From Methanocalculus alkaliphilus (GTDB lineage Archaea > Halobacteriota > Methanomicrobia > Methanomicrobiales > Methanocorpusculaceae): a stretch of 47,779 nt of DNA. Shown in pieces: positions 18,210-27,365 of the stretch. The notes beneath the pieces were generated by a model. It did not search any database, was not told where the DNA came from, and saw only the letters and a program-made list of their open reading frames with translations. A program made the position numbers and the translations under genes. The stretch spans positions 1 to 47,779 of the forward strand of contig NZ_JALJYG010000015.1 in the NCBI RefSeq assembly GCF_024170505.1. The letters run 5' to 3'. Positions within the stretch are counted from its first letter, which is position 1, and each line of letters starts with the position of its first letter.

Positions 18210-19460
18210 TTATCTTCCCTCCTCTTCATCTGTATCTATTAGGAGTTTATCTTGTTTTGTAACCGGCCTGAGATTGAGAACCTCGGCCGCTGCAGCAGCC
18301 ACCCGATCCCGGTGCTCTGCCGGAGCGTAGATCCCAAGCCGCCACTGGGATCGTCGTATCTCATTCATTCCCCGGATTAATGGAGAGATCTCATCAAGAG
18401 AGACGATATCATGGCGATTCTTCACCGAGACCCCGATCATGAGATCATGGGGAAACGGCGGGATATCAACGGCTACCGATCCGGGATCAACCCCGGCTGC
18501 ATCGGCGATCTCCCCGGCAAGCCGGAAGGAGTCACGAAGGTCCGGTTGCGGGATACGGGCACGGTTCAGCGATCCGACACCGACATAGACCGCCCTTTTA
18601 TAGAGATCCCGCGTGAGAAGGCGGTGTATGATTGAACGGGCCATCCCGCTCTCCGACTCCCGTAACGCCATAATACAGGCGGGATCATCCATCCTGACCA
18701 GCTCTTTCTGGTCTCCACCCTCCTCACAATGGGCCATCGCACCGATCAGAAACATCCGCTCTGCGATCCGCGAGACATGATGGTAATAGACGGCAGGCCG
18801 CATCAGGGTCCTCGCAACAAGGAGCGATTCTGCCGCCTGAACCCCTGACTCGTCAAGGACAAGCCCCTCCTCAGAGAGAAGGGTGCTCCTGATGATCCGG
18901 TTGGCATCAACCGCACCATAGGGCACCCCGGTATAATGGGCATCCCGATGGAGGTAATCCATCCGATCCACATCCAGTTCGCCATGAATCACCCCGGCAA
19001 GCCGGTGTTTCCCTGCAATCACCGCCGCAACCTCATCGGGATCGAGGTTCATCCCTGCAAGTGCGGAGGCGGTTGCCGGATCATCAAGGAGATCACGGAC
19101 ACGGTCATGTCCATGACCACAGAAGACCTCCATCACCGGCTCGGATGCATGGGAGAATGGGCCATGGCCGATATCATGGAGGAGGGCGGCCGCCCTGAGG
19201 AGATCCGTCTCCCCGGCTTCAAGGGAGAGGTGGCGGCAGAGATGGGTAGCCAGGTGCATCGTCCCGAGCGCATGTTCAAACCTGGTATGATTCGCACCCG
19301 GATACACAAGGAACGAAAACCCAAGCTGCCGGATCATCCGCAGCCTCTGGAGAGGAGGGGTATCCAGGAGACGCTCCATACCGGCATCGACCTCAATATC
19401 CCCATGAACGGGATCCTTGATCATTCTGCCGGGAAAGGTCCTCGCCCCGATCCTATGCAT
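18210..19460 (-). CDS. HD-superfamily phosphohydrolase (SAMHD1/dGTPase-like)
   Basis: The protein is about 416 residues from the Met at 19460; the family's usual beginning, MIKDPVHGDIEVD, starts at 19424 and is an equally good choice. The metal-binding residues are H in RFEHALGTMHLA, HD in LLHDIGHGPFSH, and the later D in LDVDRMDYLHRDAHYTG, the standard HD-phosphohydrolase pattern of COG1078. Such enzymes hydrolyse nucleotides, often dNTPs. It follows the histidine kinase gene and abuts ubiX. A link to the mevalonate genes is positional only. Confidence 0.9.
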   Translation of the reverse strand: MHRIGARTFPGRMIKDPVHGDIEVDAGMERLLDTPPLQRLRMIRQLGFSFLVYPGANHTRFEHALGTMHLATHLCRHLSLEAGETDLLRAAALLHDIGHGPFSHASEPVMEVFCGHGHDRVRDLLDDPATASALAGMNLDPDEVAAVIAGKHRLAGVIHGELDVDRMDYLHRDAHYTGVPYGAVDANRIIRSTLLSEEGLVLDESGVQAAESLLVARTLMRPAVYYHHVSRIAERMFLIGAMAHCEEGGDQKELVRMDDPACIMALRESESGMARSIIHRLLTRDLYKRAVYVGVGSLNRARIPQPDLRDSFRLAGEIADAAGVDPGSVAVDIPPFPHDLMIGVSVKNRHDIVSLDEISPLIRGMNEIRRSQWRLGIYAPAEHRDRVAAAAAEVLNLRPVTKQDKLLIDTDEEEGR

Positions 19461-19468
19461 GATCAGAT

Positions 19469-21799
19469 CTATGATGCAGGAGGACTGATATATATCTCCT
19501 TCCGCCACCGGCCACCGGGAACCCGGATACGGAACCCTGCACCACCCGTCTGCGAGGCGAGAGCCTCAATGGATATCCCGGTGAAGGAGAGGATCTCGCG
19601 GATTAGCAGAAGACCAAGACCGGATCCCCTCCTCGTTTCATTGAGGAAGAGGGAAGGGACGAGGGCAGGATCAAAGCCTGCGCCATCATCTTCGCAGATG
19701 ATATCCAGATGATCATCATCCTCGGTGCATCGTATCCTGATCCTGGAGATCCCCTCTCCACCATGCTTTCTGCTATTATCGATGAGGTTGTAGAAGACCT
19801 TCTCAAGGAGGGGATCGGCATAGATCGCATAATCACCTGTATCTATCTCAAGGGCAATCCCCCTCGGATCCCTGATCGCATACGCACGCCTCACAACCGC
19901 ATCGAGATCCTGCCACGCCGGACCGCTCAGCCCGACGCTCTGATAATCATATGTAAATCCGGCGATATCCCGGATCCGGTCGATGGCACGCTCCATCTCC
20001 GCACAATACCCTGAACACTCCGGATCAGTGATCCTCTCGGAGAGGAGGGAGGTGTATGCGGCTATCATCATCACCTGGTTAAGGATATCATGCCGGGTGA
20101 CACTCTGCAGGAGATTGAGCTTCTCATTGGACCTTGTTATCTCCTCCTCCATCCGGTGGCGGTCGGTGATGTCATAGATTGCTGCCTCGATCATCGAACG
20201 GCCATCTGCCCCGATCCGGTGCTGGAGCATCTCATGCACCCACCGGGTCCTGCCATCCCGGGTGATGATCCGGTAGTCCGCATCGAACCGATCGCCGGGC
20301 GTTGCATATAATGCTGCGTACCGTGGCCGGATCTCGCCGAGGTCATCGGGATGAATGAGGGACTCCCAGAGGGGATCTCCGGCTCGGATCTCCTCAGGGG
20401 TATATCCGGTGATCTCCCTGACAGCGCCATGGAGAAAGACGGGTTCTTCCTCACCACTCCTGTAGACAATACCCTGAAAGTGCTGCAGGAAGGACCGGTG
20501 CATCTCTTCGCTCTCAGAAAGCCTCCGTTCTGCATCCACCCGGAGGGAGATATCCTCGATCATCGCTATGTATCCAATACCCCCGGCCGCCCTGAAGGGT
20601 GCGACATCCGTCTGTGCCCAGATCTCACCCCCGTCCTTGCGAATATACCGTTTCCGGATTCTGTAATGATCCAGAGCTCCCCTGGTGAGCTCCTGAACAC
20701 CTGCCTCGTTATCGGTGAGATCATCAGGATGAGTGATATCCCGGTAGGTCCGGCCGATCAGATCCGATGCCGTATAGCCGGTCATCTCCAGAAATGCAGG
20801 ATTGAGATCGGTGATCCGGAGATTATGATCTGCGATGACCATCCCGATTGGTGCCTCTTCGAAGAGGCGCTGAAACCGGGTCTCACTTGCGGCAAGAGCA
20901 AGGCGGTCTGCTTCGCCTTCCATGGCAGCCCCGATGATCCGTGCTGCCGTCTCAAGTGCCAGAACCTCAGAATCACTCCAGATCCGATCATACCGGCACT
21001 CATCAAACCCGATAACCGCCGGGACCGTCCCCTGCACTATGATCGGGACGATCAGTATCGAGCGGAGATCCGGGGACGCCCGGAGCGCCGTCATGCCGAG
21101 GGGGCCGATACTCCCGACCGGCCCCCCGATCGTCATCCCGGAGAAGATCGCTTCGGCAGATCCCTCAAAATCTCTCTCGCTGAGATATGGAGGCGTACCC
21201 GCCTCAATGCCTTCAGCGGTCCACCCAGCGATGAGATGAGCAGAGAGACCCGGCGACCCGGCATTCAGCTGATAGATATAGACACGGGAGGCGTCCGAAG
21301 CCATGCCGAGACGCCGGATAACACCGGCGATCCGATCCTCCCATCCCTTTCCGGTCAGCAGCTCAGATGCCACATAGGAGGTTGCATCAAGAATCCTGTC
21401 ACGGGAGCGGAGATCAGATTCCCTCTGCCTCTCCTCTGTCCTGTCGCGGCCGATCCCTTCAATGAAGATACATCCGGTAACGGGATCGGGCTGGATGACA
21501 TTCTTCGTCTCGATGAACCGGATGCTGCCATCCCTGTGGAAGAGCCTGAATGACCAGGCGCATTCCCTTTCGCTGCCATCGATCCCCCGAAGGAGTCCGT
21601 GCTCTTCAGGAGGGAAAATGATCTGGAGAAATGACGGGTTCTGGTAACATTCAGCGGGATCATATCCAAGGATATGCCGGACGGATCCGGAGATATACAA
21701 TAGTTCCGGAGTTCCGTCAGGGAAGAGGCGAATCCGGTACACCAGATCCTCTGTCCTCTCCGCAAAGAAGGCCAGTTGTGACTCCTGATTGTTCTGCAT
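19469..21799 (-). CDS. Cytoplasmic PAS-GAF-PAS-PAS sensor histidine kinase
   Basis: The protein is 776 residues from MQNNQESQLAFF; upstream in-frame Mets exist but run into the promoter region. In order it has PAS (about 15-125), GAF (about 140-295), PAS (about 305-425, ending IEDIS), PAS with PAC (about 430-550, ending DITDR), a phospho-acceptor helix with His570 in VTRHDILNQ, and a HATPase domain (N box NLIDNSRKHG at 671-680, G1 DDGAGF, G2 GSGLGL). There are no membrane segments, so it senses an internal cue, perhaps redox or a ligand through PAS/GAF. No response regulator is adjacent; the nearest is at 29.1 kb. The RHDILNQ H-box is typical of methanogen kinases. Confidence 0.93.
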   Translation of the reverse strand: MQNNQESQLAFFAERTEDLVYRIRLFPDGTPELLYISGSVRHILGYDPAECYQNPSFLQIIFPPEEHGLLRGIDGSERECAWSFRLFHRDGSIRFIETKNVIQPDPVTGCIFIEGIGRDRTEERQRESDLRSRDRILDATSYVASELLTGKGWEDRIAGVIRRLGMASDASRVYIYQLNAGSPGLSAHLIAGWTAEGIEAGTPPYLSERDFEGSAEAIFSGMTIGGPVGSIGPLGMTALRASPDLRSILIVPIIVQGTVPAVIGFDECRYDRIWSDSEVLALETAARIIGAAMEGEADRLALAASETRFQRLFEEAPIGMVIADHNLRITDLNPAFLEMTGYTASDLIGRTYRDITHPDDLTDNEAGVQELTRGALDHYRIRKRYIRKDGGEIWAQTDVAPFRAAGGIGYIAMIEDISLRVDAERRLSESEEMHRSFLQHFQGIVYRSGEEEPVFLHGAVREITGYTPEEIRAGDPLWESLIHPDDLGEIRPRYAALYATPGDRFDADYRIITRDGRTRWVHEMLQHRIGADGRSMIEAAIYDITDRHRMEEEITRSNEKLNLLQSVTRHDILNQVMMIAAYTSLLSERITDPECSGYCAEMERAIDRIRDIAGFTYDYQSVGLSGPAWQDLDAVVRRAYAIRDPRGIALEIDTGDYAIYADPLLEKVFYNLIDNSRKHGGEGISRIRIRCTEDDDHLDIICEDDGAGFDPALVPSLFLNETRRGSGLGLLLIREILSFTGISIEALASQTGGAGFRIRVPGGRWRKEIYISPPAS

Positions 21800-21903
21800 A
21801 TCAGTATTGTGAACTATTGATAGGCAGGTGAGACGAAACGATAAATCTACCCATTCGATCCGTATAATAAGACTCATCTATCCTGAGCCACGATGTTATC
21901 ACC

Positions 21904-22809
21904 ATGATCACCCTCCTCTCAGGTGGAACAGGGACACCCAAGCTGCTCCGCGGAATCCGCCAGGTGCTCCATGACAGTGAGATCACCGTCATCGTCAATA
22001 CCGCTGAAGACCTCTGGATCTCAGGAAACCATCTCTCCCCGGATATCGATACGGTACTGTACCTCTTTGCCGGAATCCTCAATACCGAGACATGGTGGGG
22101 CATCCGGGGGGACAGCTTTGAGACGAACAGGTACCTGGAGCGGATCGGGATGCCGGAATCGATCTCCATCGGGGACCGGGATCGGGGGATCCATATTGCA
22201 CGTGGAGAGCTTCTCAGGCGAGGGGAGACCCTGACCGAAGCGACACGGGCCATCGGATCGGCTCTCGGTGTCGAGGCGGAGGTCCTCCCGATGTGCGACA
22301 CACCCGTAGCAACGCATGTGCAAACCGCAGACGGACCGATGCATTTCCAGGAGTACTGGGTGAAGCACCGGGGAAATGTCGCCATCTCGGGGATCATCAG
22401 GGAGGCAGAGACACCCCCAATCGCCACGGATGCCGCCATCGAGAGCATCAGAAAGAGTGATGCAGTGATCATCGGCCCCTCCAATCCCGTCACAAGCATC
22501 GGCCCCATCCTGGAGTGTGAACGGATGCAGGAGACCCTGCGGGAGACTTTCGTCATCGCCATCAGCCCGTTTATCGGGAGCAGGCCAATCTCGGGGCCGG
22601 CAGCAGCGCTGATGGAAGCGTGGGGATATCCTCCGGATTCACAAGGGACACGCGATGCATACGGGGATGTCGTCGATCTCTTCGTCCAGGATATTCGCGA
22701 TCCCATCGAGGTTCCGGGGAGCCTCAGGCTCGATACGATGATGACCGGAGTAAAGCAGAGCGAGTCCCTCGCCTGGGATCTCCTCTCGATCATCCAGGGG
22801 CGCCGATGA
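21904..22809 (+). CDS. cofD: 2-phospho-L-lactate transferase (coenzyme F420 biosynthesis)
   Basis: This 301-residue enzyme begins [20 protein letters not shown], the CofD nucleotide-binding start. It also contains [34 protein letters not shown], and the [12 protein letters not shown] loop. It transfers the phospholactyl moiety from the guanylylated intermediate to the deazaflavin Fo, making F420-0. F420 is the electron carrier used by the formate dehydrogenase at the other end of this window. The gene is divergent from the histidine kinase; a TATA-like CGTATAATAAGAC lies at about 21858-21870. Confidence 0.96.
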   Translation: MITLLSGGTGTPKLLRGIRQVLHDSEITVIVNTAEDLWISGNHLSPDIDTVLYLFAGILNTETWWGIRGDSFETNRYLERIGMPESISIGDRDRGIHIARGELLRRGETLTEATRAIGSALGVEAEVLPMCDTPVATHVQTADGPMHFQEYWVKHRGNVAISGIIREAETPPIATDAAIESIRKSDAVIIGPSNPVTSIGPILECERMQETLRETFVIAISPFIGSRPISGPAAALMEAWGYPPDSQGTRDAYGDVVDLFVQDIRDPIEVPGSLRLDTMMTGVKQSESLAWDLLSIIQGRR

Positions 22810-22837
22810 TGAAGGATCCCAGTAGATAAAAAAGGGT

Positions 22838-22848
22838 AAATATATACA
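22838..22848 (+). promoter_or_regulatory. TATA box for the HEAT-repeat gene at 22884
   Basis: AAATATATACA lies about 36-46 bases before the ATG, placing a transcription start near 22870. A GAGG ribosome site immediately precedes the start codon. Confidence 0.55.
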
Positions 22849-22883
22849 ATCCTTCCACCGATACCAACATACAGAGGAAGTCT

Positions 22884-24059
22884 ATGGGTTTTTTCAGAAA
22901 TCTCAGATCCCGTCTTGGAGCAGAAAAACAGAAGATTGAGGAAGAGGGAGAGGAAGAGGCACATCTTCCACGACTGTCGCTTGACGAGACACTCGGGAGC
23001 CCCGATCCGGAGGTCCGGCTACACGCCGTCTCGGCAATAGGAGAGATCGGCAAAGCAGCGGTCCCTCTCCTGATCACAGCCCTCCATGATGAGAGCTGGC
23101 GGGTCAGGCGGGGGGCGGCTGCGGGGCTTATTCGTATCAGGGAACCGGCAGTTGCTCCGATGATCCAGACATTTGAAGGGGGGAGGAGCGATGTCCGGAG
23201 GGAGTTGATCAGGGCCCTCCATCTCATCGGCGATACCGCATTCCCCTCACTCGTATCTGCACTCAACAGTCCGTCCCCGGAGATCAGATCAGGTGTAATC
23301 GAGACGATTGGCCTGATGGGTGGAGAGAGACGGATAGAACCACTGAATAAAGCGCTCAGCGATGAGGACCCCCGGGTCCGTGCAGCGGCTGCACGGGCAT
23401 ATGGATATCTCCCTGATGATCGGGCAATACCAACACTCCTTCTTCTTTTTGGGGATCAGGAGGAGCGGGTCAGAAATGCGGCTGTTCAGGCATGTACACA
23501 GCTTGGAGCAGCCGCTGTCCCGCCCCTCATCCAGGCACTCCAGGGGGCAGATCCGGAGATCAGACTACGGATCGAAGAGGTGATGGCCGAGATTGGCGAC
23601 ACTGCACGCGGGAAGATCGTCCCACTCCTTCAACATGAGGATCCAATAATGAGAATGACCGGGATTCGGATTCTTGGCAGGATCCGGGATCTCAATACCG
23701 TTTCACACCTCATCGGAGCTCTTGCGGATCCTGATCCGGAGGTCCGGGACGGGGCGATCATCGCCCTCACGGGTTTTGGGAAGGCGGCACTTCCGGAGGT
23801 CACCGCAGCCTTTGAGAGCAGCGAGAACCGAATCCGGGAGGGAGCAATGGAGATCCTGGCAGGGATTGGTGAGCCGGCGGTTCCAACCATGGTCACCTAT
23901 CTCCGCAATGAGGAGCCCGCCGTCAGAAGGCAGGCTGCCGTCGTCCTCGGTGAGATTGGCAGCCATGAAGCCCATGAGCCGCTCACCGATCTCCTCCGGG
24001 ACAGTGATCCCGCCGTCCGGAGGGAAGCGTTTCTGGCACTTGAGCACCTCAGAAGATAA
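22884..24059 (+). CDS. HEAT-repeat protein (PBS-lyase-like repeats)
   Basis: This 391-residue soluble protein has a basic/acidic N-terminus (MGFFRNLRSRLGAEKQ, then a Glu-rich run). About eleven HEAT/PBS-lyase repeats follow, with the pattern DPEVRLHAVSAIGEIGKAAVPLLITAL repeated to the end. There is no signal peptide or membrane segment. It is the third HEAT-repeat protein in the window and has its own promoter after cofD. It converges on UPF0316 with only 4 bases between stop codons. A scaffold role is likely; the partners are unknown. Confidence 0.88.
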   Translation: MGFFRNLRSRLGAEKQKIEEEGEEEAHLPRLSLDETLGSPDPEVRLHAVSAIGEIGKAAVPLLITALHDESWRVRRGAAAGLIRIREPAVAPMIQTFEGGRSDVRRELIRALHLIGDTAFPSLVSALNSPSPEIRSGVIETIGLMGGERRIEPLNKALSDEDPRVRAAAARAYGYLPDDRAIPTLLLLFGDQEERVRNAAVQACTQLGAAAVPPLIQALQGADPEIRLRIEEVMAEIGDTARGKIVPLLQHEDPIMRMTGIRILGRIRDLNTVSHLIGALADPDPEVRDGAIIALTGFGKAALPEVTAAFESSENRIREGAMEILAGIGEPAVPTMVTYLRNEEPAVRRQAAVVLGEIGSHEAHEPLTDLLRDSDPAVRREAFLALEHLRR

Positions 24060-24063
24060 TATC

Positions 24064-24666
24064 CTATTTTTGCTTTCGCCGGACCTTCATCGCATTGATC
24101 CGGGAGCTGAGGAAGCCCGGCCGTTCCATCGGGAATACCCCCTCCTTCACCGAGCGGACATCCTCTACCGAGTAAAAAGCATTCGGATTGAAGTGTTTAA
24201 TCAGCTCGATTACCTCCGGCAGACGGGACCGGTTGATCACAAGGAAGATAAGCTTCACCTGGCCGGTCGCCCCTTCGGCATCGATGGCGGTGACACCATA
24301 ATTCCCCTGTTTCAGCATCTCGACAAGGACGGAAGCATCCCGTCTGGTGATCACACGGACAATCACCTGGCCTATTGAGAGGCGATCCTCAAGGAGAATC
24401 CCCAGATAGTTCCCTAAAGCAAAACCGAGCCCATATGCAATATATGCCGCCGGATTATTCAGGTTCTTCATGATCTCGCCGATGGCGAGCAGCCAGATGA
24501 TCACCTCGAAGAAGCCAAGTGCCGGGGCAAGGAACCGGTATCCACGTGAGACGAAGATGATCCGAATCGTCCCGATGCTCACATCGAGGATACGTGCAAT
24601 GACGATGAAGAGAGGAATAAATACCCATGTATAGAGATCAGTCAGAGGAATACCAACGATCTCCAT
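24064..24666 (-). CDS. UPF0316-type membrane protein (DUF5698/DUF2179)
   Basis: This 200-residue protein has three N-terminal membrane helices (about residues 12-105: WVFIPLFIVIARILDVSIGTIR, APALGFFEVIIWLLAIGEI, NPAAYIAYGLGFALGNYLGILLEDRL). A cytoplasmic DUF2179-like domain follows (VIVRVITRRDASVLVEMLKQGNYGVTAIDAEG...). The layout matches UPF0316 (YebE type). No biochemical role is established. It lies 31 bases downstream of pdaD and is probably co-transcribed. Confidence 0.88.
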   Translation of the reverse strand: MEIVGIPLTDLYTWVFIPLFIVIARILDVSIGTIRIIFVSRGYRFLAPALGFFEVIIWLLAIGEIMKNLNNPAAYIAYGLGFALGNYLGILLEDRLSIGQVIVRVITRRDASVLVEMLKQGNYGVTAIDAEGATGQVKLIFLVINRSRLPEVIELIKHFNPNAFYSVEDVRSVKEGVFPMERPGFLSSRINAMKVRRKQK

Positions 24667-24697
24667 CTCATCTCCACCCCTTTAAAAAAAGGCTTAT

Positions 24698-25252
24698 TTA
24701 AAGGATAAAGACAGCTGCAGCGATGGTTGTGACCCACCGACCCTCAGCGTCGCCCTCAGCAGACTGGCAGATATGTGTCGTCTTGATGATCTTGCCACTC
24801 GCCTTATAGATCTGCTCCCTCTCCTGCCATGCCTTATCGGGATCAAACTCGATACCAAGAGTCGTTGCAAGCATCGTCGCGGCGAGATCCTCTGCATACT
24901 CACCGGAGACGAGTGCGGTCTCACCATAGGCGTGATGCTCGGAGAGATAGCCGTACTCATTGGCATCCTTTGGAAGTGCAAGCCCGATGGCGGCTGAGGA
25001 GAGCCTGTTTGGTTCCTTCGTCTCGCTCCGTGCCATGACACAATAGACGATCTCGCCTGCATGAAGATCCTTCAACCCTTCCTCACGGGATACAATCGTT
25101 GCGTTGGGTGGAAAGATGCTGGATACATAGACGAGATTATACTTCTCGATACCTGCCTTTCTGAGGGCAAGCTCAAAAGAGGCGAGTTTGTCCTTATGGA
25201 CACCGACACCCTTTGTGAAGAAGACCTTCTGGGGAACAACCATATGCATCAT
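24698..25252 (-). CDS. pdaD: Pyruvoyl-dependent arginine decarboxylase
   Basis: The protein is 184 residues from [31 protein letters not shown] ribosome site lies just upstream of the ATG pair; starts three codons later are also possible. The self-cleavage site is the Ser-Ser pair in [11 protein letters not shown] (Ser85-Ser86), where autocatalysis makes the alpha-chain pyruvoyl cofactor. The enzyme makes agmatine from arginine, the archaeal route to polyamines and agmatidine. Conserved [19 protein letters not shown] follows the cleavage site. It is in a minus-strand string with the MBL gene and UPF0316. Confidence 0.95.
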   Translation of the reverse strand: MMHMVVPQKVFFTKGVGVHKDKLASFELALRKAGIEKYNLVYVSSIFPPNATIVSREEGLKDLHAGEIVYCVMARSETKEPNRLSSAAIGLALPKDANEYGYLSEHHAYGETALVSGEYAEDLAATMLATTLGIEFDPDKAWQEREQIYKASGKIIKTTHICQSAEGDAEGRWVTTIAAAVFIL

Positions 25253-25268
25253 TCGTCCCCTCCGGAGT

Positions 25269-26135
25269 TTAAACTTTGTCAAGAGATACCGGATCCTCAT
25301 CCCAGGAGAGGTGGCTGCCAACCCCGATCGAGGTCACCCTGAGATGCCTGGAGAAGGCGATCGCTGCCGGAAGACCGGTGCAGTGGCAGGGGTAGATCTC
25401 CCCGACCCCCTCCCCCGCGCACCATTGCGCAACTCCGGCTATCCGTTCAGGAGATGCTGAATAGAGATGAAGGCCACCGATGATGGCTCTGACACGGTCA
25501 TATCCGCAGATCTCACGCGCATATGTGACGGTATGCTCTATCCCCGCATGAGTACAGCCACAGATGATGACAAGCCCCTCATCCCCGCAATAGACGAGGG
25601 CGGAGTCCTCGATCACCGGATCCAAAACCCATCCGTCGGGTCCTTCAACATACGCGGTACTCTTCTGGGTTCGGGAGGGGTCGGTCCGTGGTATTTCGCC
25701 AAGGAACCAGAGACGATCACTGATCCTGAGAGGGCGATCAGAGAGATGCAGATCCCCGATTGCGGCAAGCTGATCCCTTGTCACCGGACAGCCGACATCC
25801 CCTTCCCCTTCGGCAACCTTCCGCCGAAACGTCCCGGGATGCGTGATGATCGAAGGCCCCGTCTCCGGGGCACCCCTATCCGCCATCTCATGGTAGTAGT
25901 GCATGAGCCCAAGGAGCCCCCCGGTATGATCGATATGGCCATGGGAGAGGACGATGGTATCAATGGAGAGGAGATCGACCTTCATTGCATCCGCATTTGC
26001 GATGAGGAGATCGGAATATCCGCAGTCAAAGAGGATTCTGGTATCGCCATCCCGGAGTATGAAGGAGAGGCCGGGCTCACCCCGGTAGTATCTGTCGATG
26101 AGGGTTGTATTCTCAACAAGGACAGTGAGTTGCAT
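25269..26135 (-). CDS. MBL-fold hydrolase, methanopterin biosynthesis type (COG1237)
   Basis: The protein is 288 residues from [25 protein letters not shown]; a GAGGG ribosome site precedes this Met, while the longer frame runs to 26192. The metallo-beta-lactamase ligands are visible as [31 protein letters not shown] and GGLHLYSAS. The domain layout matches archaeal COG1237 proteins, annotated as dihydropterin-ribofuranosylaminobenzene phosphate synthase in tetrahydromethanopterin synthesis. This fits a methanogen, but the exact reaction is assigned by family only. It lies 16 bases before pdaD. Confidence 0.85.
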   Translation of the reverse strand: MQLTVLVENTTLIDRYYRGEPGLSFILRDGDTRILFDCGYSDLLIANADAMKVDLLSIDTIVLSHGHIDHTGGLLGLMHYYHEMADRGAPETGPSIITHPGTFRRKVAEGEGDVGCPVTRDQLAAIGDLHLSDRPLRISDRLWFLGEIPRTDPSRTQKSTAYVEGPDGWVLDPVIEDSALVYCGDEGLVIICGCTHAGIEHTVTYAREICGYDRVRAIIGGLHLYSASPERIAGVAQWCAGEGVGEIYPCHCTGLPAAIAFSRHLRVTSIGVGSHLSWDEDPVSLDKV

Positions 26136-26194
26136 AGAGAATAATCGAACCCTCAGACGAAAGCATCTTTCATCTCCTGCGATGATGATCATGT

Positions 26195-27361
26195 ATGATG
26201 CGGGGAATTATCCCTCTTGCAATTCTCATCCTTCTCATTCCTTCTGCAGCAGGGTTTGTCGTCCTGGATTCAGATGGAATTGTGGATGGGTATCTCAGCC
26301 CGGGAGATGAAGAGACTATTATTGTCACCCTCGGCTTTCCCGGACTGGAGCTCCTCTCCTTCCCTTCCGGAGATATCCTTGAGCTCCGAACCGATCTCGC
26401 GAATCCGAAATGGAGCGTCGTCCTGATAAGAGGGGAGGCGGAGAGCACGCTCAGGCAGTCAGGGAGAGCACGTGAGGTGATAACAGGATGGGAACTCTCA
26501 TACCCGGTAGCTGAGGATATCAGCCTCTCTATCAGCCTCAGGGGAACGGTCCCTGACACAGGTTCGGATACGCCCCTCTCACTCATCAGGGTGCGGCAGC
26601 TTGATGGATCCCATCAGCTCCGCGGAGAGAATGAATACGAAGTCTCACAGCTCGTCATCCCATCAGGGAGCATTCCCCCCGGCGACAGACCGGATCCGGT
26701 CATCATTGCACCACCGCCACCGGATCTCTCCGCATTCACCCCATCATCCCGGTTAACCACTCCGGCAGGGGAGATGACACCCGGGGAAACGGTCACGCTC
26801 AGAACCCATCTCTCCTTCGATCGCCTCCAGACAACATCATTTCCATGGACAGATTCCCTCCGTCTCAGATCAGCTCTCCTTGATCCGCAATGGGAGGTGA
26901 CCCTTTTCCGGGATGGTGGAGAGATGCCATCATCCACACGGAGGAGCCCGTACTACACAATACCCGGCTTTGAGCTCTCCTATCCGCAGAGGGAGAATGT
27001 CGGCCTCAGGGTTGCCGTCACCGGAGAGGTTCCCGAGGTGGCAGGCTTCCCGCTCCTTGAGATCAGACAGTGTGGCCCAAACGGGTATGCACGTGAGGGG
27101 GCGATCTTTATCCACCCCGCGACCATCGCAGATCCAAGAGAGGTGCCGGTGCCGACACCCACCATGACCGTATCACCTACTCCGGTTCCTACAATCGAAC
27201 CGGAACCGCCCCATACCCCAAACCCCCTCCCGGTACCTGAGGATACCGGAGGGATCTATCCTGATCTCATCTCATTTGAAAAGATTGGAGCCCTCATCGA
27301 CTCCTTCATCGAATTTCTCATACCACAAATACAGAGGATCATCTCAGGAGTAGGGGGATAG
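26195..27361 (+). CDS. Exported protein with two tandem beta-domains and Pro/Thr-rich linker
   Basis: This 388-residue protein starts with a signal peptide (MMRGIIPLAILILLIPSAAG). Residues about 33-155 and 193-312 are clearly duplicated: each holds LSPGDEETI / MTPGETVTL, then L.LRT/S.L.(N/D)P.W.V.L.R., then GWELSYP / GFELSYP, then a closing ...(I)R(V)RQ. The predicted fold is Ig-like and extracellular. A PTPTMTVSPTPVPT linker follows, and the C-terminal segment (about 359-385, ISFEKIGALIDSFIEFLIPQIQRII) is amphipathic and may attach to a membrane or partner. No named family is recognised. It lies 4 bases before nrdJ, but a functional link is not obvious. Confidence 0.8.
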   Translation: MMRGIIPLAILILLIPSAAGFVVLDSDGIVDGYLSPGDEETIIVTLGFPGLELLSFPSGDILELRTDLANPKWSVVLIRGEAESTLRQSGRAREVITGWELSYPVAEDISLSISLRGTVPDTGSDTPLSLIRVRQLDGSHQLRGENEYEVSQLVIPSGSIPPGDRPDPVIIAPPPPDLSAFTPSSRLTTPAGEMTPGETVTLRTHLSFDRLQTTSFPWTDSLRLRSALLDPQWEVTLFRDGGEMPSSTRRSPYYTIPGFELSYPQRENVGLRVAVTGEVPEVAGFPLLEIRQCGPNGYAREGAIFIHPATIADPREVPVPTPTMTVSPTPVPTIEPEPPHTPNPLPVPEDTGGIYPDLISFEKIGALIDSFIEFLIPQIQRIISGVGG

Positions 27362-27365
27362 CAGC

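Noticed and set aside
20351-21553. 400-codon open frame on the plus strand inside the histidine kinase gene
   Set aside because: It is antisense to an obvious multidomain kinase, has no recognisable motif and shows low-complexity Arg/Pro/Asp-rich sequence typical of GC-driven shadows.
21801-22964. 387-codon minus-strand frame covering cofD
   Set aside because: It is antisense to the clearly identified cofD and has Ser/Arg-rich composition; its hydrophobic start lies over the next gene's promoter.
24694-25062. Extra minus-strand frame overlapping pdaD
   Set aside because: It is an out-of-frame shadow of pdaD with no motif.
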